64,000 bases of DNA, taken from Cellulomonas palmilytica. GTDB taxonomy: Bacteria; Actinomycetota; Actinomycetes; Actinomycetales; Cellulomonadaceae. The stretch spans positions 1,054,001-1,118,000 of the forward strand of contig NZ_CP062221.1 in assembly GCF_021590045.1 (NCBI RefSeq), in the 5' to 3' direction. Below the pieces are notes generated by a model. That model worked only from the letters and a program-made list of their open reading frames with translations, ran no database searches and had not been told where the DNA came from. The position numbers were made by a program, and so were the translations under genes. Position 1 is the first letter of the stretch. Every line of letters starts with the position of its first letter. Below, piece after piece: positions 19,655 to 28,535 of the stretch.

Positions 19655-20176
19655 GTGAGCGCCGCACCCGTGCACGTCCGTCCAGCCCTGCCCGCCGACG
19701 TGCGTGCCATCCGCGAGCTCGTCCAGCCCTACGCCGACGAGCGGATCCTGCTCGCCAAGGAGTGGGTCGGCTACTACGAGGCCGTGCAGGAGTTCCTCGT
19801 CGCCGAGTCCGACGAGGAGGCGACCGCCGGGCAGGTCGTCGGGTGCGGTGCGCTGCACGTCATGTGGGAGCACCTCGCCGAGGTCCGCACGCTCGCCGTG
19901 GACCACTCCTTCCGCGGCCGGCGCGTGGGGCACACGCTGCTCACCGCGCTCATGGAGCGGGCGCGCGCGCTCGGGCTGCGGCACCTGTTCTGCCTCACGT
20001 TCGAGGTCGAGTTCTTCACGCAGCACGGGTTCCACGCGATCGAGGGGCAGGCCGTCGACGCCGAGGTCTACGCCGAGCTGCTGCGCTCGCACGACGACGG
20101 CGTCGCCGAGTTCCTCGACCTCGCGCGGGTCAAGCCCAACACGCTCGGCAACACGCGCATGCTCGTCGAGCTCTGA
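19655..20176 (+). CDS. argA: Amino-acid N-acetyltransferase (GNAT, ArgA-like)
   Basis: The 173-residue GNAT enzyme resembles the short stand-alone N-acetylglutamate synthases of actinobacteria (Rv2747 type), which acetylate glutamate or glutamine in the first step of arginine synthesis. Visible features are the N-terminal VRPALPADVRAI strand-helix, the acetyl-CoA pyrophosphate loop (VDHSFRGRRVGHTLL, a form of RxxGxG/A) and the LTFEVEFFTQHGF core. The GTG start at 19655 follows a TAGGTT box by 6 nt. No other arginine genes are nearby. The gene symbol is used in the Rv2747 sense and the exact substrate is inferred. Confidence 0.82.
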   Translation: MSAAPVHVRPALPADVRAIRELVQPYADERILLAKEWVGYYEAVQEFLVAESDEEATAGQVVGCGALHVMWEHLAEVRTLAVDHSFRGRRVGHTLLTALMERARALGLRHLFCLTFEVEFFTQHGFHAIEGQAVDAEVYAELLRSHDDGVAEFLDLARVKPNTLGNTRMLVEL

Positions 20177-20201
20177 GGCCCCGAGCGCGCGGCCCCGACC
20201 G

Positions 20202-21143
20202 TCAGGCGGGCAGCGCGTAGGCCGGCGGCGCGTCGTCGCCCGCCGCGACCTCGACGACGAGCCCGTCCGCGAGCAGACCCGCGAGCGCCCGCGCGCGCTG
20301 CGGCGTCGCCGGCCACGCCTCGTCGAGCACCGGCTCCGGCACCGGGACGGGCGACTCGCGCAGCAGCGCCATGACCCGCCCGCGCACCTGCCGGTCCGTG
20401 CCGTGCCATGCCTGCGTGCGGCGCCGGTGCGCGTGCACGTCGCCCGGTCGTCCCGCGGCCACCCACGCGCACGACGAGACCAGCGGGCACGTCTCGCAGC
20501 GCGGCGAGCGCGCCGTGCACACCAGCGCCCCGAGCTCCATGCTGGCCGCCGCCCACCGCGCCGCGGTCGCGTCGTCGGCCGGGACCAGCGCGCGGGCGCG
20601 CTCGACCTCCGCGCGCGTCTGCGTCGGCGCGGGCAGCGCCTCGCCGTCCACCGCGCGCGCCAGCACCCGACGCACGTTCGTGTCGAGCACCACGGCCCGC
20701 CGCCCGAACGCGAACGCGCGCACCGCCGCCGCCGTGTACGCCCCGATGCCCGGCAGCGCGAGCAGCGCCTCCTCGTCGTCCGGCACCCGGCTGCCGTGCC
20801 GCTCGACGAGCACGCGCGCGCACTCCTGCAGCCGCAGCGCACGGCGCGGGTAGCCGAGCCGGTCCCACGCGCGCAGCACGTCCGCCGTCGGCGCGGCCGC
20901 CAGGTCCGCGGGCGTCGGCCACCGCGCCAGCCACGCCCGCCACGCCGGCTCCACCCGCACCACGGGCGTCTGCTGCAGCATCACCTCGCTCACCAGCACG
21001 CCCCACGGCGTGCGGTCCGGCGCGCGCCACGGCAGGTCCCGCGCGTGCTCGTCGAACCACGCGACGACGGTCCCGACGAGCGCTCGCGGTGCGGCGTCGA
21101 CCGCCACCTGGGCGGGCGGGGGAGCAGGCGTCACGCGAGTCAC
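20202..21143 (-). CDS. mutY: A/G-specific adenine glycosylase
   Basis: MutY removes adenine mispaired with 8-oxoguanine. The 313-residue protein carries the helix-hairpin-helix LPGIGAYTAAAV and the following conserved Asp in VLDTNVRRVLAR. The iron-sulphur cluster ligands are spaced C-X6-C-X2-C-X5-C. The EVMLQQTPV motif near the N-terminus holds the catalytic Glu region. The C-terminal oxoG-recognition domain is short, as in many actinobacteria. The GTG at 21143 is favoured because CAGGAT lies 6 nt upstream. The GTG at 21134 is an alternative. It converges on the acetyltransferase gene. Confidence 0.95.
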   Translation of the reverse strand: MTRVTPAPPPAQVAVDAAPRALVGTVVAWFDEHARDLPWRAPDRTPWGVLVSEVMLQQTPVVRVEPAWRAWLARWPTPADLAAAPTADVLRAWDRLGYPRRALRLQECARVLVERHGSRVPDDEEALLALPGIGAYTAAAVRAFAFGRRAVVLDTNVRRVLARAVDGEALPAPTQTRAEVERARALVPADDATAARWAAASMELGALVCTARSPRCETCPLVSSCAWVAAGRPGDVHAHRRRTQAWHGTDRQVRGRVMALLRESPVPVPEPVLDEAWPATPQRARALAGLLADGLVVEVAAGDDAPPAYALPA

Positions 21144-21275
21144 CCCCGCATCCTGCCAAGTCCGATCGGCGGCACGCCGGACCGCGCGGTGCGCGCACCG
21201 GGGTGCGGCTCGTACCGTGGGCGCCGACGTCGTCGGGGCACCCGCGGCGCGCAGGGGACGACGAGGAGGCGGCAC

Positions 21276-21935
21276 GTGGCAGAGCCGAGAGCGGGGCGGC
21301 CGCGCGCCACCGGCCCCCGGCCCGTGCTGCCGCGGCGCGTGTACGTCGTGCGACGGCTCGTCGCGCTCGCGGTCGTCGTCGCGCTCGTCGTCGTCGCCGT
21401 GCTCGTCGTGCGGCGGCTGACCGGGTCCGACGACGCGGCGCCCGCCACGCCCACCGCGACCGCGCACACCCCGAAGACCCCCGCGAGCACCGCCGCCGAC
21501 GAGCCCACGCTGTCCGCCGTCGAGGAGGCCGCGCTCGCCGCCGGGGTCCCGGTGTGCACCGCCGACCACCTCGACGTCGAGTTCGACGCGACCAAGGACG
21601 CGTACGCGGGGACCGAGAAGCCCGCGTTCCGCATCACGTACACCAACACGGGCGACGAGCCGTGCCTCGCCGACGCGGGCGACGCGATGCGCCGGGTCAC
21701 GGTGGTGTCCGGCGACGACACCGTGTGGGCGTCCTGGCACTGCCGGCGCGAGCCCGAGAGCCGCCCGCTCCTGCTCGGGCCCGACGAGCCCAGCGAGGAG
21801 ACCTACCGGTGGCCGCGCGTGCGGTCGGACAAGGCCTGCAGCGCGGGCCAGCCCGCCCCGCGCGCCGGGACGTACACGGCGCGCCTGCTGATCGGCGAGG
21901 ACGTCGCCGCCAAGGCGGTCTTCGAGCTGCGCTGA
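21276..21935 (+). CDS. Membrane-anchored hypothetical protein
   Basis: The 219-residue protein has a basic N-terminus, one membrane helix (about residues 27-45), a Thr/Ala/Pro-rich linker and an extracytoplasmic domain with four Cys residues. That domain ends in a strand pattern (GTYTARLLIGEDV) typical of an Ig-like fold. The GTG at 21276 has GAGGAGG 6 nt upstream. It is divergent from mutY and followed by another small membrane protein 73 nt later. I do not recognise a named family. Confidence 0.78.
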   Translation: MAEPRAGRPRATGPRPVLPRRVYVVRRLVALAVVVALVVVAVLVVRRLTGSDDAAPATPTATAHTPKTPASTAADEPTLSAVEEAALAAGVPVCTADHLDVEFDATKDAYAGTEKPAFRITYTNTGDEPCLADAGDAMRRVTVVSGDDTVWASWHCRREPESRPLLLGPDEPSEETYRWPRVRSDKACSAGQPAPRAGTYTARLLIGEDVAAKAVFELR

Positions 21936-22008
21936 CGTCCGGTACGGTTCGGTTCGCCCGGATCGCCCGGGCCGCACCACCCGAGCCGGACCGTCGCAGG
22001 GAGCACGC

Positions 22009-22359
22009 ATGACGTGGCGTCAGTGGAGGTGGACCCTCCTGGTCCTCGTCGCGCTCGGGCTCCTGCTGCTCACGCCGCCGGGGTTCCGCACGGGCGACGG
22101 CGAGCGCGTCACGTGCCGGTCGCTCGGCTTCGAGCTGCTCGAGACGGTGCACGTCGACGGCAGCCCGGTCACCGACCGGGACGCCGCGTGCCAGGACGCC
22201 CGCCAGGACCGGCAGACGCTCGTCGTGGTCGTCCTCGCCGTGGTCCTCGGCGTGCTGGTCGTCCGGCGCGGCCGGCTCGGGTACGACGACCCGCCGGCGC
22301 CCGCCGGAACGCGCCGCGACGACGACGAGGTGCGCGCCGAGGCCCCTCCCGCGCCGTAG
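22009..22359 (+). CDS. Small membrane protein
   Basis: The 116-residue protein has a first helix at about residues 8-22 and a second at about 72-87. The loop between them has two Cys residues (near 37 and 62) that could form an outer disulfide, and the C-terminal tail is charged and proline-containing. GGGAG precedes the ATG. It lies 73 nt after a similarly oriented membrane-protein gene and converges on disA. Function is unknown. Confidence 0.72.
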   Translation: MTWRQWRWTLLVLVALGLLLLTPPGFRTGDGERVTCRSLGFELLETVHVDGSPVTDRDAACQDARQDRQTLVVVVLAVVLGVLVVRRGRLGYDDPPAPAGTRRDDDEVRAEAPPAP

Positions 22360-22416
22360 CCGCGGCATCCCGCGACCGGGCGACACCGCACCCGAGCCGC
22401 CCGGTATCCGACCGCG

Positions 22417-22444
22417 TGACGCACGGCCGCCGTGCCGTGCGTCA
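22417..22444. terminator. Convergent hairpin overlapping the disA stop codon
   Basis: TGACGCACGGC (22417-22427) and GCCGTGCGTCA (22434-22444) form a perfect 11-bp stem with a 6-nt loop. The disA stop codon lies inside the stem. It can serve both disA and the convergent membrane-protein gene. Confidence 0.65.
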
Positions 22445-23518
22445 GACGTAGCGCTCGAGGATGCTCGACTCGGCGAGGCGCGACAGGCCTTCGCGCACCG
22501 CGCGGGCGCGCTGCTCGCCGACGCCGTCGACGGCCATGAGGTCGTCGATGCCCGCCGCGAGGAGCTTCTGCAGCCCGCCGAAGTGCGCGACGAGCCGGTC
22601 GACGATCGTGTTCGGCAGGCGCGGCACGCGCGACAGCAGCCGGTAGCCGCGTGGGCCGACCGCCGCGTCGAGCGCGTCGCCGCCGCCCGGCAGGCCCAGG
22701 ACGCGCGCGATCCGCGCGATGTCGAGCAGCTCGGTCGAGTCGAGCACCGCGAGCGACTGCAGCACGGTGTCCAGGTCGTTGCGCGACGCGTCGAGGTAGT
22801 CGCGGATCACGAGCTCGCGGTCCGAGCCGATGGTCCCGACGAGCTCGTCGTGCTGCAGCGCGAGCAGGCGGCCGTCGGTGCCGAGCTCGACGACGTAGGA
22901 CTCGATCTCGTCGGAGATGCGGCGCACCATCTCCAGGCGCTGCACGACCGCCGACACGTCCCGGACCGTCACCAGGTCCTCGATCTCGAGGGCCGACAGC
23001 GTGCCCGACACCTCGTCGAGGCGCGTCTTGTAGCGCTCGAGGGTGGCGAGCGCCTGGTTCGCGCGGGAGAGGATCGTGGTGGAGTCCTCGAGCACGTAGC
23101 GCTGGTTGCCGACGTACAGGGCGATGATCCGCATGGACGCGGACACCGAGATCACGGGCAGGCCGGTCTGCTTGGCGACGCGCTCCGCGGTGCGGTGCCG
23201 CGTGCCCGACTCGGACGTCTCGATCGTCACGTCCGGCAGCAGCTGCACCGCCGCGCGCAGGATCTTCGAGATGTCCCGGTCGACGACGACCGCGCCGTCC
23301 ATCTTGCACAGCTCGCGCAGGCGCGTGGCCGAGAACTCGACGTCGAGGACGAACCCGCCCGAGCAGATGCTCTCGACCGTCTTGTCGAACCCGCAGACGA
23401 TCAGTGCGCCCGTACGACCGCGCAGGATCCGCTCGAGACCGTCGCGCAGGGCGCTGCCGGGCGCGACCGCTGCGAGGGTCGAGCGCAGCAGGTCGTCGGG
23501 GGAGTGCGTGGCAGCCAC
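22442..23518 (-). CDS. disA: DNA integrity scanning diadenylate cyclase DisA
   Basis: DisA makes cyclic di-AMP from ATP and scans DNA for branched structures. The 358-residue protein has the N-terminal DAC domain with CKMDGAVV (DGA motif) and [11 protein letters not shown] (RHR motif), a helical spine and a C-terminal helix-hairpin-helix ([12 protein letters not shown]). The GTG at 23518 gives the family N-terminus, and TACCAT lies 7 nt upstream, so a separate leaderless promoter within the 32-nt gap after radA is likely. Pairing with radA is the common bacterial order, and RadA is known to inhibit DisA in some species. Confidence 0.97.
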   Translation of the reverse strand: MAATHSPDDLLRSTLAAVAPGSALRDGLERILRGRTGALIVCGFDKTVESICSGGFVLDVEFSATRLRELCKMDGAVVVDRDISKILRAAVQLLPDVTIETSESGTRHRTAERVAKQTGLPVISVSASMRIIALYVGNQRYVLEDSTTILSRANQALATLERYKTRLDEVSGTLSALEIEDLVTVRDVSAVVQRLEMVRRISDEIESYVVELGTDGRLLALQHDELVGTIGSDRELVIRDYLDASRNDLDTVLQSLAVLDSTELLDIARIARVLGLPGGGDALDAAVGPRGYRLLSRVPRLPNTIVDRLVAHFGGLQKLLAAGIDDLMAVDGVGEQRARAVREGLSRLAESSILERYV

Positions 23519-23525
23519 GCGACTG

Positions 23526-23531
23526 ATGGTA
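23526..23531 (-). promoter_or_regulatory. -10 box (TACCAT) of disA
   Basis: TACCAT on the minus strand lies 7 nt before the disA GTG in the radA-disA gap. It decides the GTG at 23518 as the start. Confidence 0.55.
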
Positions 23532-23550
23532 ACGATGCCGCCCGGCACGC

Positions 23551-24972
23551 TCAGACAGCCCGGGCGGGCTCGGCGGGTGAAGCGGCCGTCATGACGAGCT
23601 GCACGGCGTGCGCCAGGTCGGTCGCGCCGAGCACGTGCACGCCCTCCGGCGGCACGAGGTCGTCCACCGACGAGGCAGGCACGAGCGCGCGTCGGAAGCC
23701 CAGGCGGGCGGCCTCCGCGAGGCGCCGACCGATGCCCGGGACCGCCCGGATCTCGCCCGCGAGCCCGACCTCGCCGAGCGCGACGAGCCCGCGCGGCAGC
23801 GCGACGTCCTCGCGCGAGCCGATCGCGGCGAGCGCGAGCGCGAGGTCCCCCGCGGGCTCGACGACGCGCGCGCCGCCGACCGTCGAGACGTACACGTCCT
23901 GGTCCGCGAGCCGCGCCCCGAGCCGCCGCTGCAGGACAGCGAGGACCATCGCGAGCCGCGCCGAGTCGATGCCGCTCGTGGTGCGCCGCGGGTTCGGTGC
24001 CGCCGACGGCGCGACGAGCGCCTGCACCTCGACCGCGAGCGGGCGGCGGCCCTCCAGCGTCACCGTCAGGCACGTGCCCGGCACCGCGTGCAGCGCCTGC
24101 GACACGAACAGCCCCGACGGGTCCGGCAGCCCGACGATCCCCGACTCCGACAGGTCGAAGCAGCCCACCTCGTCCGTGGGCCCGTACCGGTTCTTCGTCG
24201 CGCGCAGCAGCCGCAGCCGCGAGTGCCGGTCGCCCTCGAACTGGCACACCACGTCCACCAGGTGCTCGAGCGTGCGCGGGCCGGCCACCGACCCGTCCTT
24301 CGTCACGTGCCCGACGAGCACCACGGGCATGTCCCGCGACTTCGCGGCCTGGATGAGCGCCGAGCTGACCTCACGCACCTGCGCGACGCCGCCCGCCGAG
24401 CCCTCGACCTGAGCGGAGGCGATGGTCTGCACCGAGTCCAGCACGAGCAGGTCCGGGTCGGACTGCTCGACGTGGCCGAGCACGCTCGCGAGGTCCGTCT
24501 CGTCGGCCAGCAGCAGGTTCGGGTCGAGCGCCCGGATGCGGCCCGCGCGCAGCCGCACCTGCGCGGTCGACTCCTCGCCCGTCACGTACAGCACGCGGCG
24601 CCCGCCGCGCGCGGCCCGCGCCGCGACGTCCAGCAGCAGCGTCGACTTGCCCACGCCCGGCTCGCCCGCGAGCAGCACCACCGCACCGGGCACCAGGCCG
24701 CCGCCGAGCACGCGGTCCAGCTCGTCGACGCCCGTGGGGCGCGCCTGCGCGGTCTCGACCGGGATCTCGTCGATCGGCTTGGCCGGTCCGCGTGACGGGG
24801 GAGCGGCCGCCGTGCGCGGTGCGCCGCCGCCCGGGCCGGACTCCTCGACCACCGAGCCCCACGACTGGCACTCGCCGCACCGGCCGACCCACTTCGTCGT
24901 CGTCCACCCGCACTCGGTGCACCGGAACCCGGGGGACCGGGAAGCCGAGGACCGTCCGCTCTTCGTCGCCAC
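23551..24972 (-). CDS. radA: DNA repair protein RadA (Sms)
   Basis: RadA is a RecA-like helicase that extends recombination intermediates. The 473-residue protein has an N-terminal four-cysteine zinc finger (CTECG and CGECQ), Walker [10 protein letters not shown], the RadA-specific [11 protein letters not shown] motif and a C-terminal Lon-like domain ([14 protein letters not shown]). The GTG at 24972 begins the family N-terminus and has TAGCGT 7 nt upstream. It lies immediately upstream of disA on the same strand and is divergent from a membrane-protein gene. Confidence 0.97.
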   Translation of the reverse strand: MATKSGRSSASRSPGFRCTECGWTTTKWVGRCGECQSWGSVVEESGPGGGAPRTAAAPPSRGPAKPIDEIPVETAQARPTGVDELDRVLGGGLVPGAVVLLAGEPGVGKSTLLLDVAARAARGGRRVLYVTGEESTAQVRLRAGRIRALDPNLLLADETDLASVLGHVEQSDPDLLVLDSVQTIASAQVEGSAGGVAQVREVSSALIQAAKSRDMPVVLVGHVTKDGSVAGPRTLEHLVDVVCQFEGDRHSRLRLLRATKNRYGPTDEVGCFDLSESGIVGLPDPSGLFVSQALHAVPGTCLTVTLEGRRPLAVEVQALVAPSAAPNPRRTTSGIDSARLAMVLAVLQRRLGARLADQDVYVSTVGGARVVEPAGDLALALAAIGSREDVALPRGLVALGEVGLAGEIRAVPGIGRRLAEAARLGFRRALVPASSVDDLVPPEGVHVLGATDLAHAVQLVMTAASPAEPARAV

Positions 24973-24979
24973 GGCGCGC

Positions 24980-24985
24980 ACGCTA
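24980..24985 (-). promoter_or_regulatory. -10 box (TAGCGT) of radA
   Basis: TAGCGT on the minus strand lies 7 nt before the radA GTG, consistent with leaderless expression. Confidence 0.55.
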
Positions 24986-25120
24986 TCCGCCGCGTCCGAC
25001 AACGGCGGCGACGGCGGCACCCGACGACACGGCCGCGTCCGCCCGGTGGGGGCGCGCGGTCCCTCGCCCGGGGCGCTGGGTAGGCTGCGCACGACCGTAC
25101 GGAGCCGACGAGGGGGACCC

Positions 25121-26137
25121 ATGAGCGACAGCGGTGCACCGCAGGACCCGACGCAGCCTGCGCCGGACCGGCGGCCCGCCCCGGGTGCCGACGCGCCGTA
25201 CCAGCCGCGGGTCATGCCCGGCGGCGGCACCACGCCCCCGCCCGCGCAGCCCACGGTGACCCCGCGTGTGGGGGGCGGCGCGCACGCCGCGGCCGCCGGC
25301 CAGGGCTTCCCCGCGACGACCCCCGCCGAGCCGCACGCGCACCACGCCCCGGCGCACGCCGCGCCCGTCGGTGCCGGGGGTGGGCCGGTCGGCCCGCAGA
25401 CGGCCGCGTCCGCCCCTGCGGGTGAGCCGCCCGCGGGCGACGACGCCGAGGGCAGCCGTCGCCCGAGGTGGCTGCTGCCCGTCGCGATCGGCGCGGGCGT
25501 GCTCGTCGTCGGTGGTGTGGTCACGGGCATCGTGCTCGCGGGCCGCGGCGACGACTCCGCGACCCCCGTCGAGGCGACGACGATCCGCCTGCCCTCCCCG
25601 ACGCCCTCGGTCGAGCCCGTCGCGCGCGAGGCGGACACGCCGTTCGCCCAGGTGCTGCCCGCGTCGGTGCTGCAGTACGCGCTCGCGTCGTCGGGCGCCG
25701 ACGACACGTGGACCGGCGCCGGCGCGCTCGAGGCGTACTCGGAGGAGTTCTCCGACGGCGGGACCGGCACGTTCACCGTGCAGTCCGGCCAGTGGGCGAG
25801 CAACGCCGAGGCCAAGGCGTTCGCCGAGACGCTCGCCGCCGAGCTGCCCACCGACACCGCGCAGGGCGCCGGCACCGAGGACCGGGTGGACGCACAGGCG
25901 GAGGCGACCGACGGTGCGTCGCTGCCCGGCAAGTCCGCTCCCGCGAAGCCGTCCGACGACGCGCTGCCGCAGTCGGGCACGGTCCGCGTGGGCGACGACG
26001 CGATCGTCGGCACGTTCACCGCGGCCGACCTCGGCGACGGCACGGGTGTGGTGGTCTGGTACAACCGCACGGCCGTGTTCCGCGCGGAGGGTCCCGTCGC
26101 CGACGTCCTGGACTTCTACCGGGCCTTCCCGGTCTGA
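25121..26137 (+). CDS. Proline-rich single-pass membrane protein
   Basis: The 338-residue protein has a long Pro/Ala/His-rich cytoplasmic region (about 1-115), one membrane helix (about 119-140) and an extracytoplasmic domain of about 195 residues. The architecture is common for actinobacterial envelope proteins of unknown role. A purine-rich GAGGGGG precedes the ATG. The outer domain contains one Ser/Thr/Asp-rich linker and no cysteines that I can see. It is divergent from radA and convergent with the orphan winged-helix gene. No function can be assigned. Confidence 0.8.
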   Translation: MSDSGAPQDPTQPAPDRRPAPGADAPYQPRVMPGGGTTPPPAQPTVTPRVGGGAHAAAAGQGFPATTPAEPHAHHAPAHAAPVGAGGGPVGPQTAASAPAGEPPAGDDAEGSRRPRWLLPVAIGAGVLVVGGVVTGIVLAGRGDDSATPVEATTIRLPSPTPSVEPVAREADTPFAQVLPASVLQYALASSGADDTWTGAGALEAYSEEFSDGGTGTFTVQSGQWASNAEAKAFAETLAAELPTDTAQGAGTEDRVDAQAEATDGASLPGKSAPAKPSDDALPQSGTVRVGDDAIVGTFTAADLGDGTGVVVWYNRTAVFRAEGPVADVLDFYRAFPV

Positions 26138-26182
26138 CGCGTCCGGCCCGCGGCTGCGGTCACGGCGCCGGGGACGTGCCGG

Positions 26183-26506
26183 TCAGAGGGCCGGGCGCAG
26201 CACGTAGCCGATGCCGCGCTGCGTGTGCAGCATCGGCTCGCGCCCGCGGTCGATCTTGCGCCGCAGGTAGCTGACGTACAGCTCGACGACCCCGTCGGCA
26301 CCGCCGCGGTCGTCGCGCCACACGCGGTCCAGGATCATCCGCTTGGACAGCACGCGGCGCGGGTTGCGCATGAAGTAGGTGAGCAGGGCGCGCTCGGTGG
26401 GCGTGAGGTGGATGGGCTCGCCGGCGCGCGTGACCTCACCGCTGAGCTCGTCGAGCTCGAGGTCGCCGACGACGAGCGTGCGCTGGTCCGTCGTGGTCGC
26501 TGTCAT
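26183..26506 (-). CDS. Orphan OmpR/PhoB-type winged-helix DNA-binding protein
   Basis: The 107-residue product is little more than a Trans_reg_C winged helix. The HLTPTERALLTYFMRN helix, the LSKRMILDRVW segment, the recognition helix VELYVSYLRRKI and the wing GIGYVLRP are all complete. No receiver domain precedes it, and no kinase gene is adjacent. The ATG at 26506 gives a short leader of 13 residues before the domain. A start at 26575 would add 23 residues without family similarity. It may bind DNA constitutively or be controlled by another protein. Confidence 0.85.
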   Translation of the reverse strand: MTATTTDQRTLVVGDLELDELSGEVTRAGEPIHLTPTERALLTYFMRNPRRVLSKRMILDRVWRDDRGGADGVVELYVSYLRRKIDRGREPMLHTQRGIGYVLRPAL

Positions 26507-26640
26507 GGGTCCACCGTGACGAGACCCCCTGGACCCCGCCTGGACCCATCCTGTGAGATCCCTGAGAATGGACAACCCACCCGATCCGCGCGGGACGGTC
26601 CCCAGCCCGGACGCTCCCCGCCCCGGAGCTCACCCCCCGC

Positions 26641-26768
26641 CGACCCCGCGGTCGCTCCGGCTCCGACCGGGCTTACCCGGAGCGATGGCGGGGTCGCGCC
26701 CAGCTCGTCCGCCGATCCCGTGGTCGCTCCGGCTCCGGGGGGCGAGAGCCGGAGCGGTGGCGGGGTCG
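26641..26768. repeat. Two 56-nt palindromic repeat elements (copies A and B)
   Basis: Copy A spans 26641-26696 and copy B 26713-26768. Each has 20-nt arms around a 16-nt loop, and the two copies are 16 nt apart. The left arm of A, CGACCCCGCGGTCGCTCCGG, pairs with its right arm at 18 of 20 positions. They lie between the orphan winged-helix gene and the TetR gene, where no plausible gene reads through. The same element recurs at 62950-63672. Confidence 0.85.
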
Positions 26769-26790
26769 TGGGGAGGGGGCTCGTCGGGGG

Positions 26791-27438
26791 TCAGGCGAGG
26801 TGGGGGATGGTCGCCGACGGGCACGTGGAGCGGAGGACGGCCTCGATGCCGACGCGCGTGGCCTCCGCCAGGTCGACCGCGTCGGCGTCCAGGAGCCACT
26901 GGACCTGCAACCCGTCCATCAGCGCGATGACCGCGCTCGCGGCGCGCAGCGCGTCCTCGTCGGACACGTCCGGCCCGCCGACCTCGCGCACGGCCGCCGC
27001 GACGTCGGCGCGCAGCGACGTGAACCGCTCCGTGACCCAGCCGCGCGCCGGGTGGTCCTCGGTCACGGACTCGCCGACCAGCACGGTGTAGCCCTGCACG
27101 ATGCCGCGGCGCTCGGCGTTCGCGCGCGCGGTGCGCACCAGGTGGTGGAACAGCTCGATCCCACCGGGGATGTGCTGCCCCTCGAGGTCGGCGACGCCCT
27201 GCTCGTCGCGCAGCTGCAGCACCTCGACGAGCAGCTGCTCCTTGGTGCCGAAGTGGTGCAGCACGCCGGCGTGCGTGATGCCGACCTGCTCGGCGACGTC
27301 CGCGAGCGACCCGGTCCGGTACCCCTTGGTGCCGAACGTCCGGGCCGCCGCGCGCACGATCTGCGCGCGCCGCGCCTCGGTCGCCTCGCGCCGCGAACGC
27401 CGTACCTGCGGCGCGGGGGCCGCCGCCTCGTCGTCCAT
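26791..27438 (-). CDS. TetR/AcrR family transcriptional regulator
   Basis: The 215-residue regulator has a basic N-terminal tail, a TetR helix-turn-helix (about residues 22-65; SLADVAEQVGITHAGVLHHFGTKEQLL) and a helical ligand-binding domain. Its ATG at 27438 has TAGGGT 7 nt upstream, fitting leaderless translation. It is divergent from a PAP2-type phosphatase gene across about 100 nt. Control of that gene or of itself is a reasonable guess. The ligand is unknown. Confidence 0.9.
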   Translation of the reverse strand: MDDEAAAPAPQVRRSRREATEARRAQIVRAAARTFGTKGYRTGSLADVAEQVGITHAGVLHHFGTKEQLLVEVLQLRDEQGVADLEGQHIPGGIELFHHLVRTARANAERRGIVQGYTVLVGESVTEDHPARGWVTERFTSLRADVAAAVREVGGPDVSDEDALRAASAVIALMDGLQVQWLLDADAVDLAEATRVGIEAVLRSTCPSATIPHLA

Positions 27439-27445
27439 GTCCGCC

Positions 27446-27451
27446 ACCCTA
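27446..27451 (-). promoter_or_regulatory. -10 box (TAGGGT) of the TetR gene
   Basis: TAGGGT on the minus strand lies 7 nt before the ATG at 27438. Confidence 0.55.
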
Positions 27452-27527
27452 GGCGGTCGCGTGCGCGGTCCGTGCGCGCGCCGTGGCCAGGTGGTGGAGG
27501 GCTCGTCGCCTCGTGCGCGCCGTGGCC

Positions 27528-27533
27528 TAGCGT
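27528..27533 (+). promoter_or_regulatory. -10 box (TAGCGT) of the PAP2 gene
   Basis: TAGCGT lies 7 nt before the GTG at 27541. No ribosome binding site is visible. Confidence 0.55.
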
Positions 27534-27540
27534 GGACGGC

Positions 27541-28455
27541 GTGACGACCACGACGACCCCGACGACCCCCGTGCGCACGCGGCGCGCGGTGGTCGTCTCG
27601 GCGTGCCTGGCGGTCACGGTCGCGAGCCTCGCGGGCGTGCTCGGGCTGTGGGCGGTGTTCGTCGCGACGCGACGGGGCCAGCTCGTCGACGCCGCGGCCG
27701 TCGAGGGTGCCGTGTACGGGCAGACCGAGCTGTGGCGGATGGCCGAGCGCGTGCTCGACGTCGTCTCGGTCTCGGCGATCGCGGTCGTGCTGGTCGTCGC
27801 GATGGGCATCGCGGTGGTGCGCCGGCGGTGGGAGCTCGCGGTGCAGGTCGCGGTGGTCATGGTCGGCGCGAACCTCACGACGCAGGTGCTGAAGTACCTG
27901 GTGCTGCCGCGCCCGGACCACGGCGTGGCCGTGGGCAACCACGAGAACACGCTGCCCAGCGGCCACACGACGGCGGCCACGAGCATCGCGGTCGTGCTGC
28001 TGCTCGTCGTGCCCGCGCGGATGCGCCCGCTGGTCGCGGTGGTCGGCGCGGCGTACGCGGCGGCGACGGGGGTGTCCACGCTCGTCGGGCAGTGGCACCG
28101 GCCCTCGGACGTGCTGGCGGCCGTGCTCGTCGTGCTCGCGTGGACGGCGGCGACGTGCGCGCTGACGGCGCTGTGGCCCGCGCGGCTCGCGGAGGACGCC
28201 GCGGAGGGCCCGCCGCCCTCACGGCGGCTGCAGCGCGGCATGCTGGTCGTGCTGTGGACGCTCGCCGTGCTGGCGGGCGCCGCGGCCGTCGGCGCGCTGT
28301 CGCGGACGTGGCAGGCGGTCCCCGTGGACGCCCGCACGGACCTGCTGTGGGCGTACGGCGGGGGCGTCCTCGGCACCGTCGCGGCCTGCGCCGCGGCGTT
28401 CGCGACGGCGCTCGCGCTGCGGGACGCGGCGGGCCGCCGGTTGCGAAGCGCTTGA
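27541..28455 (+). CDS. PAP2-superfamily membrane phosphatase
   Basis: The 304-residue integral membrane protein carries the three PAP2 motifs: KYLVLPRPD, PSGHTT with the catalytic His, and GQWHRPSDV (from SRxxxxxHxxxD, here with Gly-Gln at the Ser-Arg position). Family members dephosphorylate lipid phosphates such as undecaprenyl pyrophosphate or phosphatidic acid at the outer membrane face. About seven hydrophobic segments are visible. The loss of the usual Ser-Arg at the third motif is worth noting. It is divergent from a TetR regulator and lies upstream of topA. Confidence 0.85.
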   Translation: MTTTTTPTTPVRTRRAVVVSACLAVTVASLAGVLGLWAVFVATRRGQLVDAAAVEGAVYGQTELWRMAERVLDVVSVSAIAVVLVVAMGIAVVRRRWELAVQVAVVMVGANLTTQVLKYLVLPRPDHGVAVGNHENTLPSGHTTAATSIAVVLLLVVPARMRPLVAVVGAAYAAATGVSTLVGQWHRPSDVLAAVLVVLAWTAATCALTALWPARLAEDAAEGPPPSRRLQRGMLVVLWTLAVLAGAAAVGALSRTWQAVPVDARTDLLWAYGGGVLGTVAACAAAFATALALRDAAGRRLRSA

Positions 28456-28535
28456 CGGGTCGTCGTAGAGTCCCCAGACGAACGGGCCACGCGAGGCACT
28501 CAGCCCCACGGGCCGCATGACAGGAAGAGGCACGC

